A stretch of DNA of 64,000 nucleotides. Source: Dicyema japonicum (Eukaryota > Dicyemida > Rhombozoa > Dicyemidae). Under the pieces are notes generated by a model. The model did not search any database. It saw only the letters and a program-made list of their open reading frames with translations, and was not told the DNA's origin. Numbering within the stretch: position 1 is the stretch's first letter; every line of letters starts with the position of its first letter. Below are positions 10,801 to 22,976 of this stretch, piece by piece. A program made the translations under genes and the position numbers. The stretch lies in assembly GCA_011109175.1 (NCBI GenBank), contig RDEW01000040.1:423484-487483 (forward strand), written 5' to 3'.

Positions 10801-13800
10801 GTGCAGTCCTTGGTCTTTCAGTTCTAGCCCCCGATGTTATATTGACCGTCTTAGTCAACACCAATGGCTGGACATAGTATAGCACATGTGGACTAAACAA
10901 TTCATCGTCGGGTTTAACGGTTTTTTTAATTTCAACAAAGTCCTACAATAATCAATAACAAAACATGTGTTTTCCCTCCTGAAAGAATAAAGCACAACGA
11001 GCCGATAGCCAATCCAACTGTAGCAGACAATCTCCCCTTAACCTCAAGTAACATTAATAATCTCATTAAGGTAATCATGAAAGTATTTGGATTCTCATAA
11101 ATCTACCATTTCATAATAAATTACAAGTGGAGACTTTGATGAACATTTTAGAAACTCAATAATGAAAACCACGTGAGCATTCAATAATGGTCCAGTAGGG
11201 AAAGTAAACAATAATTGAGCAGACTTTACCAAATCAATATACTAAAATAAATATAAAAATACATGGCCAAATAAGGGATAATCCATCGCAATAGTAAGAG
11301 AACCAAGCCATTGAGCTAGTTTGGTAAGTTGAACTTGATTGAAACTTTCAGTAACTTTAACCAAAGTAGCCTTAATAAATAAAAATCTTACAACACGACA
11401 TTTTAATGTTTCTTCTATACAAAAATCCACCAACGATTCACTACCGGGTTCGTATCTGTCCCACTTTCTCACCAACGCGGCATAAGATGGAAAATTTTGT
11501 ATATCACTTGCTAAAATCTTATTCCAAACCACATAATGGGCAATATAGGCACACATACTCCTAGTGGGGACATCATCATCTTTAAAAATAGTTTTAGCCT
11601 ACAATGAACACCAATGTAACTATAGCATCAACGTTTTCCTTGTTTACTCCATTAAAGGCATTAATCACAGATGTAGAAAAATCTTCAGCAACAGGTAAAT
11701 TAAACGTTTCAGTAACATATTGAGGTGGAGGTATCATAGACATTGGATAATCAATGACAATACTTCTTTCAAGAATAAGACCAATATAGTCATTAAGCTT
11801 GTAGTAATCGCTACCACCCTCGTCAATTATACTAGGTTAAAATAATACTTACTTTATGTAATTGATAAAATATTTACCAGCGATAATAGAATAAAACTTT
11901 TTATCATCCGTTAACTTTGCCAGTGTTTGAAAATTACGGACAATATCCGACCAGTAAGGTTCACTATTATTAGTTGAACAACAACATTTGTATTTTTCTA
12001 ACATAAATAGCGAGTATAAAGTAGACAATATTTTCAATAACTGCCAATGGTTGTCTGTTGAGAGCTGCAATCTCATCAACCAACAATGTCATAAAGACAC
12101 GGATTACAGACTACAGTAATGCTTATAATTACTTGAGAAACGGAATCGTTTGTTTGGACAAGCATAAAGTAACGATCGAGAAAATCATCAGTGTCAAGTT
12201 TCCGTGATTTCAACGTCGACATAAACTCGACACCTCTATTAACAGCTGACAAATCTGCAAATAAATCGTAAATAACCCTCATCCGTAAACTTTCTCTCCA
12301 CCTTTTCCTCAGGTGGTTCCACCTAGAATGAAGCTTAATAAATACAATTTTGAATAATTCTTTTATCATTCGGTTCTGTTTGGGGTAACCATGACTAGCT
12401 GTTAGGTTTAATGCTCCTTTAACGACCAAATTTATAAACTCGTCGTTTTTCTTTACTCTCAATGGTTGAGGGACTTCGTCACTGCCAGTATCGGCAGCCT
12501 TTTGTAAGAAATTAGAATATCCAATAATTTTCTCGAGTATTCCAATCCCATAATAGCCAATGCATTTCAGTAGCCATCCCTTGGAAGTGAAAAATTCATC
12601 GTGTTTAAGGCTAATTCTATTGTAGTGGAATGTGAAGGGTACATTAGTCGAAAACCTAATTTCATGTAATTGCTACAAATGACAACATCAGATCTACCTC
12701 AATGTCATAAGTGAGGAAATATATAGCTTCAAACAGAGTGGGGGTAGATAATGCTGCAAATTCAATCCCCAATTTTATAGCATTGATGATCTCTTGGTCC
12801 AACTACAGTAAAACAGTAACAAACCGACATGGCATATAGAAGAAAAGATCTGTACACTTTGTTTTTAGCAAACATTCTGATCAGTGAGACCAATAATCCC
12901 ATTTTAAGGGTATTTCTCCATCCAACCTACCAATTAAATAACGGACCACCAAATTTGAGTGAAGAATTGTTATAAATAGTAAATCTGGACAGTATTCTGC
13001 TGGGTACATTAACAGTTTGTTCACTTCGTCTACCAAACGAGGGTCGGGGGACTCTGAAATCCTCAAAAGACAGGTAATCATGTCAGATGATGCCCTAGAA
13101 TGAACAAACAGATAACCATATTATGTTAGCTCGCGAATTTTCAGTAAATGGAAGTCTCATAGAGTCTATTTTCAGTACATTTGTGTAGGAAACAATGTCT
13201 ATAATGTCCCTGTTGTTTATAAAGTATCTGATCATTTCCAATTGAACCTCCTGATTCCTCCAGTCAGAAAATATGTTAGATAAAGTCAATTTAATATCTC
13301 CATCAGTACATCCTTGAACTAACAAAGCCGATAGTTTCCTGAACTCATATTCAGAATTAATTTTAAAAAAATCGTTGTCCATTGCTCTAAAGACAGTATT
13401 CCAGTTTATTTTGACCTCCATTTCGTCCTCTATCACTTCCAATAGAGTACTCATATTCCATTTCGACTCTTTCTACCAATAAAGACCTTGAATACCCCAT
13501 CAGAGACCACACAGGACAGAATTACCCCCAACTGCCCACTAGTAAGCTTCTTTCCTCCAGCAGCCTTGAAAATCTCCCTGCAAGTCTCATGGGAGGAAGT
13601 TATGGGACAGCCAATAAAAGAAATCTCATCCAGAAAAGCTGAATGATTCTTTTCTAAGGAAAAGTATTCCTTTCCGACGTTTTCTGTGCAGGAGAGAAGG
13701 TCTTTATTGTTGAGGATATTGTAAATGTTAATATTAACATCCCTGTCATCGGGACTTATCATTCCGAGAAGGTACAAGTATGTGGAAGAGTTTCTATTCT

Positions 13801-14269
13801 TCTGAGTTCCCGATAAGATGTTCCATGGAAGTTCTCATTTAATTTTAAATAATAACCTTGCTCAACTTCTGAGATTTTTCCCAATTGATTCAATTCGTTG
13901 TAAAGAAGATGTTTACCCAGTCCAGTGGTCTTCTCATCTGGATTGTAGTAGTTTGTCACTAGAGCACACGTAATGTACTCAGGTGATATCTTGTCAGACG
14001 TTAGGAGATCCTCAATGGACTGACGACTAAGCATTGAAACTCTGTCGATGTTTGTGGCCAAATCTGAGCCAGAACATAGGATATCAGCCTACAGTTTTAA
14101 TATAATTAACCTTATCTGGGAGCGACATTTCCTTTAGCGATGTGTTCATTAAATCCTCGACAGTTGAATGTTTAGTTTGCGGGGTTATTTTCTGAATTAG
14201 TAAAATGAATACATTTTGAGTTCCTTTGCTGTGTAATTCATTGTATATGAATTGCTTTCTAAAATGCAT
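7845..14269 (-). CDS. CNOT1: CCR4-NOT complex scaffold subunit 1, many mini-introns
   Basis: Scaffold of the CCR4-NOT deadenylase, which recruits the CAF1/CCR4, CNOT9 and NOT2/NOT3 modules to mRNA. From the N-terminus: HEAT-like region with IGCPITSSHETCREIF, KWNMSTLLEVIEDEM and LLRISESPDPRLVDEVNK (about 13.8-12.9 kb); MIF4G-like CAF1-docking region with LAQWLGSLTIAMDYPL and LVKSAQLLFTFPTGPLL (about 11.6-10.9 kb); and the NOT1 C-terminal domain with TSPEFLSCYYMVLVSA, LLNHVRYPNLHTEYYSS and LVISKPHPIGFMELF (about 9.0-7.8 kb). Exons join through introns such as 13473-13495 (23 nt), one of 22 nt near 8.7 kb and one of 24 nt near 8.4 kb. The stop at 7845 follows a last exon ending EWDRSLK. The ATG at 14269 is the first plausible start, leaving the N-terminus shorter than the human protein. 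A 5' exon may be missed. Confidence 0.92.
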
Positions 14270-14474
14270 AACCACCGTCCACTATAGTTCACTAATATTT
14301 GAATTATAATTATTTGTTTATATAATTTAACGTTTAAGTCATAGTTATGAGTTTTTAATTATTACATAATTAATAATAAACTTATATACGACACCATTAT
14401 TACTCTGCGGAAACGATTATTGAGCGGTACCCACTCACTATTGAAGAACATATACATGGAGTCATGTATCTCAT
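14270..14474. other. AT-rich spacer upstream of CNOT1
   Basis: Probable promoter and 5' leader of the minus-strand CNOT1 gene. No recognisable element can be assigned. Confidence 0.3.
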
Positions 14475-14800
14475 ATGCATGCGCTTCGTAGGGGACCCTC
14501 TATCTCATATACAAATAAAAGAAAAGTGGAGGAAATGCAAAAGAGAGCGTTCAGAATTACGGAACGATGGACTCGTTGGGAACATGGATCCGGACCGACT
14601 CCTCTGGAAGTTCTTATGCAGCTAGATTCCGGGATGACTCAAGGCACCTTTGCAAACAGCCGCCCGATACGTACATATGTGGGATCGAGAAAGGAACATC
14701 GGGCAAATATAAGAACTTTATTCAAACATATCGGGATCACGTGATAGTTAGTTTCGATTTTTGACCGTATCTTGGGGTTTTTGAATTAATAAATTATTGA
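14475..14800 (+). mobile_element. LINE 3' end (GIT-stop family)
   Basis: The open frame reads KVEEMQKRAFRITERW, SRKEHRANIRTLFKHIGIT and stops inside GGGATCACGTGA. It is followed by an untranslated tail with gtatcttggggttt and an AT-rich end. The family shares this C-terminus and tail with many other copies in the window. Confidence 0.7.
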
Positions 14801-16149
14801 TTTTGCGACTCTTTTCCAACACTTCAAGTGAGCAATACCACCACGTAGGTGAGTCATTCGGCATTTTAATATAAAATTTTGATGCCATAAAAATCTTGTG
14901 ATTCCGGGGTTAATAAAATTAAATTAAGTTAATATACACTGGACACCTCGCGGCAAAAATAGGATGTTATGTTCTACATAACAACAAAAAGATCCACAAT
15001 TTCTTCCCCATGGGATCTTTTCAACGAGATCCTTTTGGCTGTTTTCAAGGGAGGCGCTCATACCCTACCACGAGTCTCTTGCCCTCTCCGGAGACATCGA
15101 ACCTTACTGGGCCCTTCATAATACATAACAAATCTACAACTAAAAATTTACGGGATCTCTCAAAAATGAGATGAGCTGATGGAATTTTTATTGTCACCGC
15201 CACGTCCTACTCTTCGATTCAAGGGATACTCATCTGTTCGATTTGATTCTCATAATGGACCGAATGGAGGAGGGTTATCACACTTATTCGTGACAGTATC
15301 CCCTTCACTAACACACCCGAATAAACACGCTCCACATTTCTATCGGATGTCCATTTATAATTCATCTCGATCAACAACGTGGCTTACACAATCATCAATC
15401 TGTACATTCCCCCTCCTCCAAGTTGCTTAAAAGGATACCGACCTGACCTTTTTTGAGTAATCGTGTGCGGGGACTTTAATGCCAGGAATCCTCTATGGTC
15501 TGCCGATAAGAAGCTGGATCAACAAGGGGAATATGTCTCGTCATCCTAAATGACCTTCTACACACGCGTACAGTTTTACTACCAGAAGAATCTAACACCT
15601 CCCACGATATCTCAATTTGTTCCCCGAACAGCGCTCTCCTGACGTCATAGTCAGTGATGTATGACCTTCCTTCTTACCACAACCCGATATTATTTAAAGT
15701 CAAAAGATTCGACAAAGTCGATTCGCTAAAAAGTCCTTTATCAATTACAAGCGTGGATTGTCCAAATTTGAACAAGAAATTGAACAGTACTTTTCGGATA
15801 TTGCAGTCAAAAATTGCCGATTTCTTGAATACTCACAGCAGACCGAAAATACGTTGCTAAGGGATACATCCATGTGTAGAAACCACTTTTCACCAGAGAT
15901 CATCGACCTCATAAGAAGCTGTGTGCTATAAAGAGGAGTAGTGTGCGGGACAACATCTCAGTCTGCAGACCATCCAGCATTAACCGGACGATCTTCGCCC
16001 ACATCTTCCAAAAAAAGGTAGAGGTGGAAAAAATTTGTCCGAGCAAATGTTAAAAGCCACCCAAAATTTTTGAATAACCTTACAAATAAAGCAATTGACT
16101 TTATTCCATTAACACATTAGTTGTTAAAAATCAAAAGAATTCATTAAAA

Positions 16150-16990
16150 ACATTTCATTTTTAAATTGAAATTGCAATTTTAACCAAATTAAAAAATTCG
16201 AAAATTTCAGTCGAGCATATGTTGAAAGCTACCACTTTTTAATTCCTATAAATATTATTGATTCATTTTTTTATTTTACTGATTCAAATAACATAAATGC
16301 CACGTGTTTCATTGAGAAGAGAATCAAAACCATTGCGCTCTCTGAGGAAAGACATTCACAACTGATGATTTCAAAAATACGTGAAATTTCGAAATTTGGA
16401 ATCCAAAGGATTGTTAGGCGATATTAAGCATACGGAACTTATTGCGATAAGCCCAAATCAGGATGTAAAGGATAACTATCGAAGAGAAAAAACGAACAAT
16501 TGTACGTGAAGTGAAAAAAATTCTTTGAAAAAACTGCAAATCAAATTTGTAGGATCTAGATTTTGGAAATATCGTTGGGGTCGATACAATTAAAAGATGT
16601 TTACACCGAGCAGGAATGTTTGGAAGAATGCAGCAAAAAAACCTAACAGCTAAACAAATACATGATAGAAAAATCTGATGTCAAGACAAAAATCAAACAC
16701 GTGTGGACCTTGTTGAAATCAGAAGTTCGAAAAAAATCTCCAAAAACAAGGAGGAACTATGGAAAACCACATTTTTAGAATGGAATTGCATTGATTTTTT
16801 ATTCAAAATTTGTATTTGTACCAAACGGAATAAATTATGTTATTACTAACATAGGAAACGATACATATTACTAATCTCTGTTAGTTAATTTCGAAAATCT
16901 ATTTTGTGTTAAATATATTGAAAAAAATTGTAGTGGCTTTTAGCCGATTGAAATTTTCGAATTTTTAATTTGGTAAAAATTGAAAGCGTC
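16150..16990 (+). mobile_element. Inner Tc1/mariner-like element with dead transposase
   Basis: Inverted repeats bracket this unit (16160-16240 against 16918-16990, sharing CCAAATTAAAAATTCGAAAA). The end cagtcgagcatatgttgaaagc is a diverged relative of the outer element's end. Between them a frameshifted transposase begins MPRVSLRRESK and continues ALSEERHSQLMISKIREI, then FGIQRIVRRY and DKPKSGCKG, the paired helix-turn-helix of Tc1 transposases. The catalytic core is unreadable. Confidence 0.7.
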
Positions 16991-17079
16991 GATAATGTCG
17001 GCGGGGACCACTTTGGATGAATGGCTGTGTTAATTAATTATTAATAAAGTTTTTATTTAAAAAAAAGATTTAAAAATGA

Positions 17080-17640
17080 AACGGAGTCCCTCAAGGACCT
17101 TTTTATCCCCTGCTCTGTTTAACCTTTTTCTGGCTGATCTCTCGACTCTTGAATCTGATAATGATGTTCTTTCCTATGCGGATGATATTGTGTTGGCTTA
17201 GCGAGATCAGGACATCCAGAAGGCCACAGAAAAAATACAAATTAACCTTGACAGGCTTAATGCCTGGATAATGGACAACCGGCTCGTGGTGAATGCAGAG
17301 AAGTCGTCTACGTCATTATTTACCTCTGTGGGACCGTCCATATCTTGGACAAATATGAAAAAAATTGAGGAAATGCAAAAGAGAGCTTACAGAGTGACGG
17401 AGCGTTGGATTTGTGAAGATCACCGAGCTGGACCTACGTCTCTGGAGGCCCTTATGAGATTAGACTCCAGATCACGGGAAGGTGGCCTAGAAAAATCAGG
17501 CAGCCGTCCTGTACGTTCATGCGCGGGCACGAAAGAAGATCACCGATCAAAGATGAGGTCTCTGTTAGAATGCATCGAGATCACGTGATAATTAATTTGG
17601 TCTTACCGTGGTCTTGGGTTAAATAAATAAAATAAAATAA
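17080..17640 (+). mobile_element. LINE 3' end with internal deletion, nested in the Tc1-like element
   Basis: RT core GVPQGPF.SPALFNLFLADL with SYADDIVLA (one stop follows), then RLNAWIMDNRLVVNAEKS. It jumps directly to the C-terminal tail KKIEEMQKRAYRVTERW and KEDHRSKMRSLLECIEIT-stop. The 3' tail is gtggtcttgggttaaataaa and (taaaa)n. It is younger than the element that contains it. Confidence 0.7.
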
Positions 17641-18650
17641 TGGAATAAATTCAATTGCTTTATTTGGAACGTTATTCAAAAATTTTGGGTGTCTTTTAAC
17701 ATTTGCTCGGACTGATGCGTGTCCTGATAATGATGCAAAGAACTCCACTCAAAAGGCCCAGACGGAATATGCATACATCATTTAAAAAATCTTGGGCAAA
17801 ACGAACTGCGACCCTTACAGTCATCTTTCATACATCCTTGAATTCAGAATTTGCGATTATGCTCTGAAAACAATGGGCAATAATCAGGACCCACATGACT
17901 CAGGATCCTTTCGACTAATTTCCCTCCTTTGTGCTGCCTCAAATATTCTTGAGAGATACACCTAAATCTGTCCGACTCTCAGCACAGCTTCCGCATAAAG
18001 CATTCAACCTCAACCGATCTAACCAACTGACTTTATTGAGGATGGATTCAACAATCGCAAACCGCAACTCCGTGCTATTCTTGCCCTCATCGACATTACT
18101 GAGGCCCGGCAAGTTGTTTGCAACAAGATAACCGCAACGAGTATTCCAATTCATACAGAGATTGCTAAAATCATGGCAGACTGGGACGTACCTTGATTAT
18201 GTCAAAGAAATCTCGTGCCTGTTACCTCAAAAACGGAATCCCTAAAGGCTCTGCCTTCTCTCCGACTTTGTTCAATCTCCACTTGAGTAGCATACCAGAA
18301 ATGGAAGATACGCTGGTCCTATACGGATGACTTGATCCTCGCGGGTTGGGATAGAAACATTATCTCAGCCCGCGTCCAAACACACTTAGATTCTCTAGAG
18401 TCTTGGTTATTAACCAACCACCTCCCCCTCCAAGTCCGACGTCACAATATTCAAACATAAAACGGAAGCTGAAAATTTTCGGAACGCAAAAAATCATGAG
18501 ATTGATATACGATCGATACCTTACATTCTCTTCCCACATGAACCACGTGGTCCAAAAGCAAACAAGAAAATGAACGCCCCCCGCGCGGTTGCCGGGCTAA
18601 TCTTTGGACAGGACAATGAAACCCTCAGAATAATTTACAAACAATATAAC

Positions 18651-19253
18651 AGGACCACCTAGAACTAGGTAAGGCCATCTTTGCACCTACTTGCACTAAG
18701 TTGCAACAACAAAGTGACCCTAACATTCATGGTTGATATGATCCTACCACCTAGAGAGCGACAGCTTCCGGATAGTTGGAAGACTTGTTCGATAACCTAA
18801 ACAAATGAATAGAGTCAATTTCATTGTCCATAGTCGCAGAGAACTTTAGAATAGAAGGCTGACAATTTTTTCTCATTTCTTATTATTATTAATGAAAAAA
18901 ATGGAAAATTTTGGAAATCACTTTCAACTATCTTATGACTTTTAGAAAACATGTAGACAATGTTATCTCCCAATCACCAAGTATATGACGACTATTGAGA
19001 GAGTCCAGGAGATGATTCTTTCTCTTTAAATAAATCTACAAAGCATAAATGAAACATTTTATGGAATAAAACAAGTCACCAACTCTACCATCATAAATCA
19101 ACAGGTAGGTTATTTCTTGTCAATGAAAGAGGCAAATCTTTTCGAATGTGGTATTAATAAGTATTTTTGACCCCACGTGGGAATACGGTTAGTTCACTGG
19201 CCACTTCTATATTAAATTAATAATAGAATAATTTAGGACACAACAATTATTAT
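18651..19253. other. Stretch without recognised gene
   Basis: AT-rich sequence between LINE debris and a small Tc1-like element. No coherent frame or repeat structure was seen. Confidence 0.35.
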
Positions 19254-19255
19254 TA

Positions 19256-19614
19256 CAGGGTTTTTTCTATTTATTTAATAACTTTGTCATAAAATTTAAT
19301 AACTTTGTCAAAATGTTTAATAACTCTGTCAAGGGTCAAATTAAAAAAATCAATTTTATAATTAATTGAAAAAAAACAATTGTAAATTAAAATTCTTCAT
19401 TAGCCAATGCTTTAACTAAATAGCTCCTCATGTGGCTATGCAAATTATTGCACACATCTGATGGAATTTCTCCGATGATTTGGATTGCGTTTATTAATTC
19501 CTCAGAGTTCCTACAATTTTTATTTTTGATGTTATTTTTCCAAACAGAAAAAAACTCTTCAATCGGATTAATTGAATTTTATGACAAAGTTATTAAATAA
19601 ATAGGAAAACCCTG
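19256..19614 (-). mobile_element. Internally deleted Tc1/IS630-like element with TA target duplication
   Basis: The ends CAGGGTTTTTTCTATTTATT and its inverse ...ATAGGAAAACCCTG share about 40 bp of inverted repeat and are flanked by TA at 19254-19255 and 19615-19616. Inside, the minus strand encodes the last part of a transposase: NSINPIEEFFSVWKNN, NSEELINAIQIIGEIPS, YLVKALANEEF-stop. NPIEE contains the final catalytic acidic residue of the DDE/D triad. The N-terminal two-thirds is deleted. Confidence 0.75.
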
Positions 19615-19639
19615 TATTATTTACCAATTAAAAAGTCAA

Positions 19640-20150
19640 TAATTTTCACTATTTAATATTGTGTTATCAAGACTATACAACCAGTTTATAAATTCCCATA
19701 CAATACTAAACATATGAAAGAACTCATTGATTACTCCAATCCCTAGTCTGCTTTCAGAGGAGACGACGGTGAAAAATGGCCAGGCTTTTCTACGATTTTG
19801 CAAGGAACTGGGAAACCCATTCAAAAAAAAGGTGGCCCATGCAGCTAGTCTGCTTTCAGAGGAGACGACGGTGAAAAATGGCCAGGGTTTCCTACGATTT
19901 TGCAAGGAACTGGGAAACCCATTCAAAAAAAAGGTGGCCCATGCAGAGGAATTTCGGTCGGTTATAAGAAATTGCACGCCGATTGAATTCCTATGCAGAA
20001 GGAAGAGAAGGCGCTTCCGGAATGCGGTTGGGTCATCAGAAGACCAGACGAAGAGAGGTCGGATGTTGTTGGAGGCTGGGATCACCTAATTAGTAAATTT
20101 TGACCTATCTTTCTTGGTGGTCTTGGAGTTAAGTAAATAAAAATTACTCT
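19640..20150 (+). mobile_element. LINE 3' end (GIT-stop family) with 102-bp internal tandem duplication
   Basis: The open frame 19727-20089 reads LLSEETTVKNGQ, LRFCKELGNPFKKKVAHA (twice, period 102 bp from 19743), EFLCRRKRRRFRNAVG and RMLLEAGIT-stop. The tail is ggtggtcttggagttaagta followed by A-rich sequence. It continues as an older LINE segment. Confidence 0.7.
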
Positions 20151-20610
20151 AATCCTCAAACCTGGAAAATCAAAAGACATTCCATCCTCTTACCACCCTG
20201 TCTCCAAAACTCGGCCTTGTCAAAAGTGTTGAAGAAGCTTGTACTAATCTCCCCTGCCCTATAATTTCTTGATTTTCAACACGGCTTCAGATCAAGCCGT
20301 TCTACAACGACGCATTTGAAATCTGTCTCCCAAATNATCCAGTCAAGAGCAAAAAAGTTACTAGAAAAATATACAGATAAAGAAATTGCCCCCAGAGCGC
20401 TCGAGTCTATCATAGAGGCAACTGGAGGCAATTTCAGAAGAGAAAAGGAAAAAGACCCCCGTCCGTATAGAAAATGCGTGGGATCACAGTCGGAGCATCG
20501 AGAAAAAATGGCCCGATTATTGAGAGATGCCGGGATCACCTGAATATTAGTTATTGGTTAAGACGGTGTTTCTTTGGCTTAAATAATAATAATAATAAAG
20601 ACTATACAAC
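20151..20610 (+). mobile_element. LINE fragment with unresolved base (N at 20336) and GIT-stop end
   Basis: RT-region text shared with 21110-21500 switches at the N (20336) into a C-terminal tail: KEIAPRALESIIEATGG, KCVGSQSEHREKMARLLR, DAGIT-stop. The tail contains (taa)n. The switch at a single N suggests a scaffold join rather than a biological junction. Confidence 0.55.
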
Positions 20611-21250
20611 CAGTTTATAAATTCCCATACAATACCAAACATATGAAAGAACTCATTGATTACTCCAATCCCTAGTCTGCTTTCAGAGGAGACGACGGTG
20701 AAAAATGGCCAGGGTTTCCTACGATTTTGCAAGGAACTGGGAAACCCATTCAAAAAAAAGGTGGCCCATGCAGAAACATATGAAAGAACTCATTGATTAC
20801 TCCAATCCCTAGTCTGCTTTCAGAGGAGACGACGGTGAAAAATGGCCAGGGTTTCCTACGATTTTGCAAGGAACTGGGAAACCCATTCAAAAAAAAGGTG
20901 GCCCATGCAGAGGAATTTCGGTCGGTTATAAGAAATTGCACGCCGATTGAATTCCTATGCAGAAGGAAGAGAAGGCGCTTCCGGAATGCGGTTGGGTCAT
21001 CAGAAGACAAGACGAAGAGAGGTCGGATGTTGTTGGAGGCTGGGATCACTTAATTAGTAAATTTTGACCTATCTTTCTTGGTGGTCTTGGAGTTAAGTAA
21101 ATAAAAATTACTCTAATCCTCAAACCTGGAAAATCAAAAGACATTCCATCCTCTTACCACCCTGTCTCCAAAACTTGGCCTTGTCAAAAGTGTTGAAGAA
21201 GCTTGTACTAATCTCCCCTGCCCTATAATTTCTTGATTTTCAACACGGCT
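20611..21250 (+). mobile_element. Further copies of the GIT-stop LINE end, near-identical to 19.67-20.22 kb
   Basis: 20611-20774 repeats the sequence found at 19670-19950, and 20775-21250 repeats it again through the stop (LLEAGIT) and tail. Identity to the eye is nearly complete. The block ends at an N (21251), after which the same tail sequence recurs. Recent duplication or uncollapsed assembly overlap are both possible. Confidence 0.55.
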
Positions 21251-21251
21251 N

Positions 21252-22720
21252 GACCTATCTTTCTTGGTGGTCTTGGAGTTAAGTAAATAAAAATTACTCT
21301 AATCCTCAAACCTGGAAAATCAAAAGACATTCCATCCTCTTACCGCCCTGTCTCCAAAACTTGGCCTTGTCAAAAGTGTTGAAGAAGCTTTTACTAATTT
21401 CCCCTGCCCTATAATTTCTTGATTTTCAACACGGCTTCAGATCAAGCCGTTCTACAACGACGCATTTGGAATCTGTCTCCCAAATCATCACAGACGGCTT
21501 CAACATGAGGACACACTTACAGACGGTTCTGGTGTCTATAGATATACAGAAAGTTTTCGACTCGGTTTCGAGGACTCTTCTAACACAGAAGATCTTTAAC
21601 TCAAATTTACACCCGAGCATCATGCTATGGCTGGAAAATTTCTTAAATGGACGACGTAGAAGAGTCCGGATTGGAAAAATTACTTCAATATCAAGACCCC
21701 CCCCTAATGTGGTCCCACAAGGCTCTTTTCTGTCTCCTCTCTTATTTAACTTATTTCTACACGATTTACCTACTATCAATGATCAGGACACTATGTTTTT
21801 ATCTTACGCGGACAACATGATTATCGCTGCAAGGGACAAATCTCCCTCCAGGGCTGTGGCGTTGTTCAGTCACACCTCAACCAGGTGTGTGACTGGCTAT
21901 CCATGAATTTGCTGTCTGTGTCTGCATTCAAGTCTCAGTTCACGCTATTTACTACGGACAGAAGATTTAAAGGTGGACTTGAAATATTTCTCGGAAACAT
22001 TCCCATCCCTTATACGCGAATCCAGAAGATCCTTGGAGTAACTTTCGACTCTCTTATGACGTTTGCCAGTCACACAGAGGAAGTGTTAACCAAGGGTCTT
22101 CGAAAATGGAACATCCTGAAAGCCATCATAAAGAAGAGCCCCTTTCCTCCTACTGCTAGTATCATCAAAGTATATCTTCAAGCTATTGCGCGAAATATAT
22201 CTCCCGATGCCTGTTCTGCCTGGAGATTCGCTATTCCTTCTACGAGGATGGAGCGTATTAACTCTCTCAGACGGAAGATCATGAGGCATATTCANCCCTT
22301 ATACGCGAATCCAGAAGATCCTTGGAGTAACTTTCGACTCTCTTATGACGTTTTCCAGTCACACAGAGGAAGTTAACCAAGGGTCTTCGAAAATGGAACA
22401 TCCTGAAAGCCATCATAAAGAAGAGCCCCTTTCCTCCTACTGCTAGTATCAGCAAAGTATATCTTCAAGCTATTGCGCGAAATATATCTCCCGATGCCTG
22501 TTCTGCCTGGAGATTCGCTATTCCTTCTACGAGGATGGAGCGTATTAACTCTCTCAGACGGAAGATCATGAGGCATATTCAATCAGACTCCACATAAGAA
22601 GACACTTCAGAAACGCTGTTGGTTCACTGGCGAAGCATTCGAAGAGATTTCGAGAGATGTTAGAGGCTGAAGTCACTTAATTTAGGGAGTTAATTCTTTC
22701 TTTGTGGTTTTAAAATAATA
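21252..22720 (+). mobile_element. LINE reverse transcriptase to 3' end, with duplication across an N
   Basis: RT core: ESVSQIITDGFNMRTHLQ, VSIDIQKVFDSVSRTLL, VPQGSFLSPLLFNLFLHDL, SYADNMIIAARD (YADN instead of YADD). It is followed by TRIQKILGVTFDSLMTFASH and WRFAIPSTRMERINSLRR. A segment of 289 bp (from about 22008) is repeated from about 22297, directly after the N at 22295, with only small differences. It ends LEAEVT-stop near 22680. Confidence 0.7.
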
Positions 22721-22722
22721 AT

Positions 22723-22800
22723 CGGGATCACGTGATAGTTAGTTTCGATTTTTGACGTGGTCTTGGGGTGTTTAAATAAATTAGTAACTAGCACCGTCAA
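22723..22800 (+). mobile_element. Short LINE 3' tail remnant
   Basis: Carries cgggatcacgtgatagttag and gtggtcttggggtg, the same untranslated tail as the copy at 14.74 kb, immediately after the previous LINE tail and upstream of the 3' end of the PSMA1 gene. Confidence 0.6.
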
Positions 22801-22976
22801 GAGGTCTAATGGAATCCCGCTACTGTACTTCCCAGCTGAAGGTTCTACCCATCTACGATGCTTTGGCTTGACGAGTGACGCCGTCATCAGTTAACATCTC
22901 ACTGCTGAATCGGACCGTCTACAAAAGGACATTGTCTTACAAGAAAACAAACAAAAAGTCTTTAATCAAACCCAGA

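Larger units (their letters stand above)
16037..17714. mobile_element. Outer Tc1/mariner-like element with about 71-bp terminal inverted repeats
   Basis: The left end at 16037-16107 (GTCCGAGCAAATGTTAAAAG...) is matched, reverse-complemented, by 17642-17712 with only a few mismatches. The right end reads ...CTCGGACTG, so a CAGT-type Tc1 terminus is plausible, with the left terminal bases mutated. A TA target duplication is not clear. Inside lie a second Tc1-like unit and a LINE 3' end. Confidence 0.75.
14930..18650 (+). mobile_element. Degenerate LINE split by a Tc1-like element
   Basis: The endonuclease part lies at about 15179-16030 (NGGGLSHLFVTVSPS, CAGTLMPG where CGDFNAR would be expected, LTSxSV). 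The RT part resumes at 17715 with HSKGPDGICIHHLKN, then SFRLISLLCAASNILER, AILALIDITEA and SYTDDLILAG (a broken YADD), and fades near 18650. The break coincides with the Tc1-like element at 16037-17714, which implies insertion into an older LINE. Many stops. Confidence 0.65.

Noticed and set aside
19636-20085. 149-residue minus-strand frame
   Set aside because: Antisense of a LINE C-terminus whose own strand shows the conserved GIT ending.
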